Both the position numbers and the translations under genes were made by a program. This document shows, piece by piece, positions 5,967 through 6,092 of a stretch of DNA of 6,092 nt. Location of the stretch: the NCBI GenBank assembly GCA_013817135.1, contig JACDDF010000155.1, positions 1-6,092 on the forward strand, in the 5' to 3' direction. The DNA comes from Nitrospirales bacterium. Lineage in GTDB: Bacteria; Nitrospirota; Nitrospiria; Nitrospirales; UBA8639. Each line of letters starts with the position of its first letter. Position 1 is the stretch's first letter. The notes below the pieces were generated by a model, which saw only the letters and a program-made list of their open reading frames with translations, did no database searches and had not been told where the DNA came from.

Positions 5967-6092
5967 CTAACTCCCCAAGGCCGCCGAGATGATCCCCATG
6001 GCCCCGTCATACATATTCACAACTGCGGTTCCCAGGGCAGCCTGAGCCGTCAACACCGTGGCGCCGATGAGCGCGGCCATGAGACCATATTC
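5967..6092 (-). CDS. flp: Flp major pilin, C-terminal fragment
   Basis: The right edge cuts this gene, leaving 41 codons and a TAG stop. The fragment begins with Glu-Tyr-Gly-Leu, which is the invariant Glu5-Tyr6 start of the Flp pilin helix. Only the leader and the first four mature residues should therefore be missing. The hydrophobic helix runs through MAALIGATVLTAQAALGTAV and the protein ends in ALGS. A mature length of about 45 residues is normal for Flp, the fibre subunit of Tad pili. The leader would be removed by the CpaA-type peptidase encoded in this window. Being first in the visible order and followed by tadE, it is likely the promoter-proximal, most highly expressed gene, but its promoter and any tandem flp copies are outside the window. 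Confidence 0.88.
   Translation of the reverse strand, partial: EYGLMAALIGATVLTAQAALGTAVVNMYDGAMGIISAALGS

Overview
The window is an internal piece of a Tad (tight adherence, Flp-type IVc) pilus locus. Every gene lies on the minus strand, so transcription runs from high to low coordinates. In that order the genes are: the C-terminal part of an Flp major pilin (cut by the right edge), a TadE pseudopilin, a TadG-like protein, a gene-poor stretch of almost 500 bp, a CpaA/TadV prepilin peptidase, CpaB/RcpC, the secretin CpaC/RcpA, a small lipoprotein, and the first 55 codons of a probable CpaE/TadZ (cut by the left edge).

The organism is a diderm bacterium, since the locus has an outer-membrane secretin, a periplasmic CpaB and a lipoprotein. 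Base composition looks roughly balanced. The protein style would fit Nitrospirota or another environmental, non-enteric lineage, but no rRNA or other taxonomic marker is present, so this is only a guess.

The parts fit one machine. Flp is the fibre subunit, and CpaA is the inner-membrane aspartic protease that trims Flp and pseudopilins such as TadE. TadE and the TadG-like protein are minor, membrane-anchored components. CpaB is a periplasmic partner of the CpaC secretin, which forms the outer-membrane pore. The lipoprotein probably helps the outer-membrane complex, and CpaE/TadZ is expected to place the cytoplasmic platform. The motor ATPase and platform genes (tadA, tadB, tadC) are not here and probably follow beyond the left edge.

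Two layout points stand out. tadE and tadG directly follow flp, instead of closing the locus as in the classical flp-tadV-rcpCAB-tadZABCD-EFG order. The flp-tadE-tadG block is separated from cpaABC by a perfect 10-bp-stem hairpin and about 500 bp of apparently non-coding DNA, which suggests two transcription units. From cpaB to cpaE the genes are tightly packed, with ribosome binding sites lying in or next to the end of the preceding gene. I see no tRNA, rRNA, CRISPR array, insertion sequence or wholly novel system. The less-described parts are the lipoprotein, the TadG-like C-terminal region and the long spacer.
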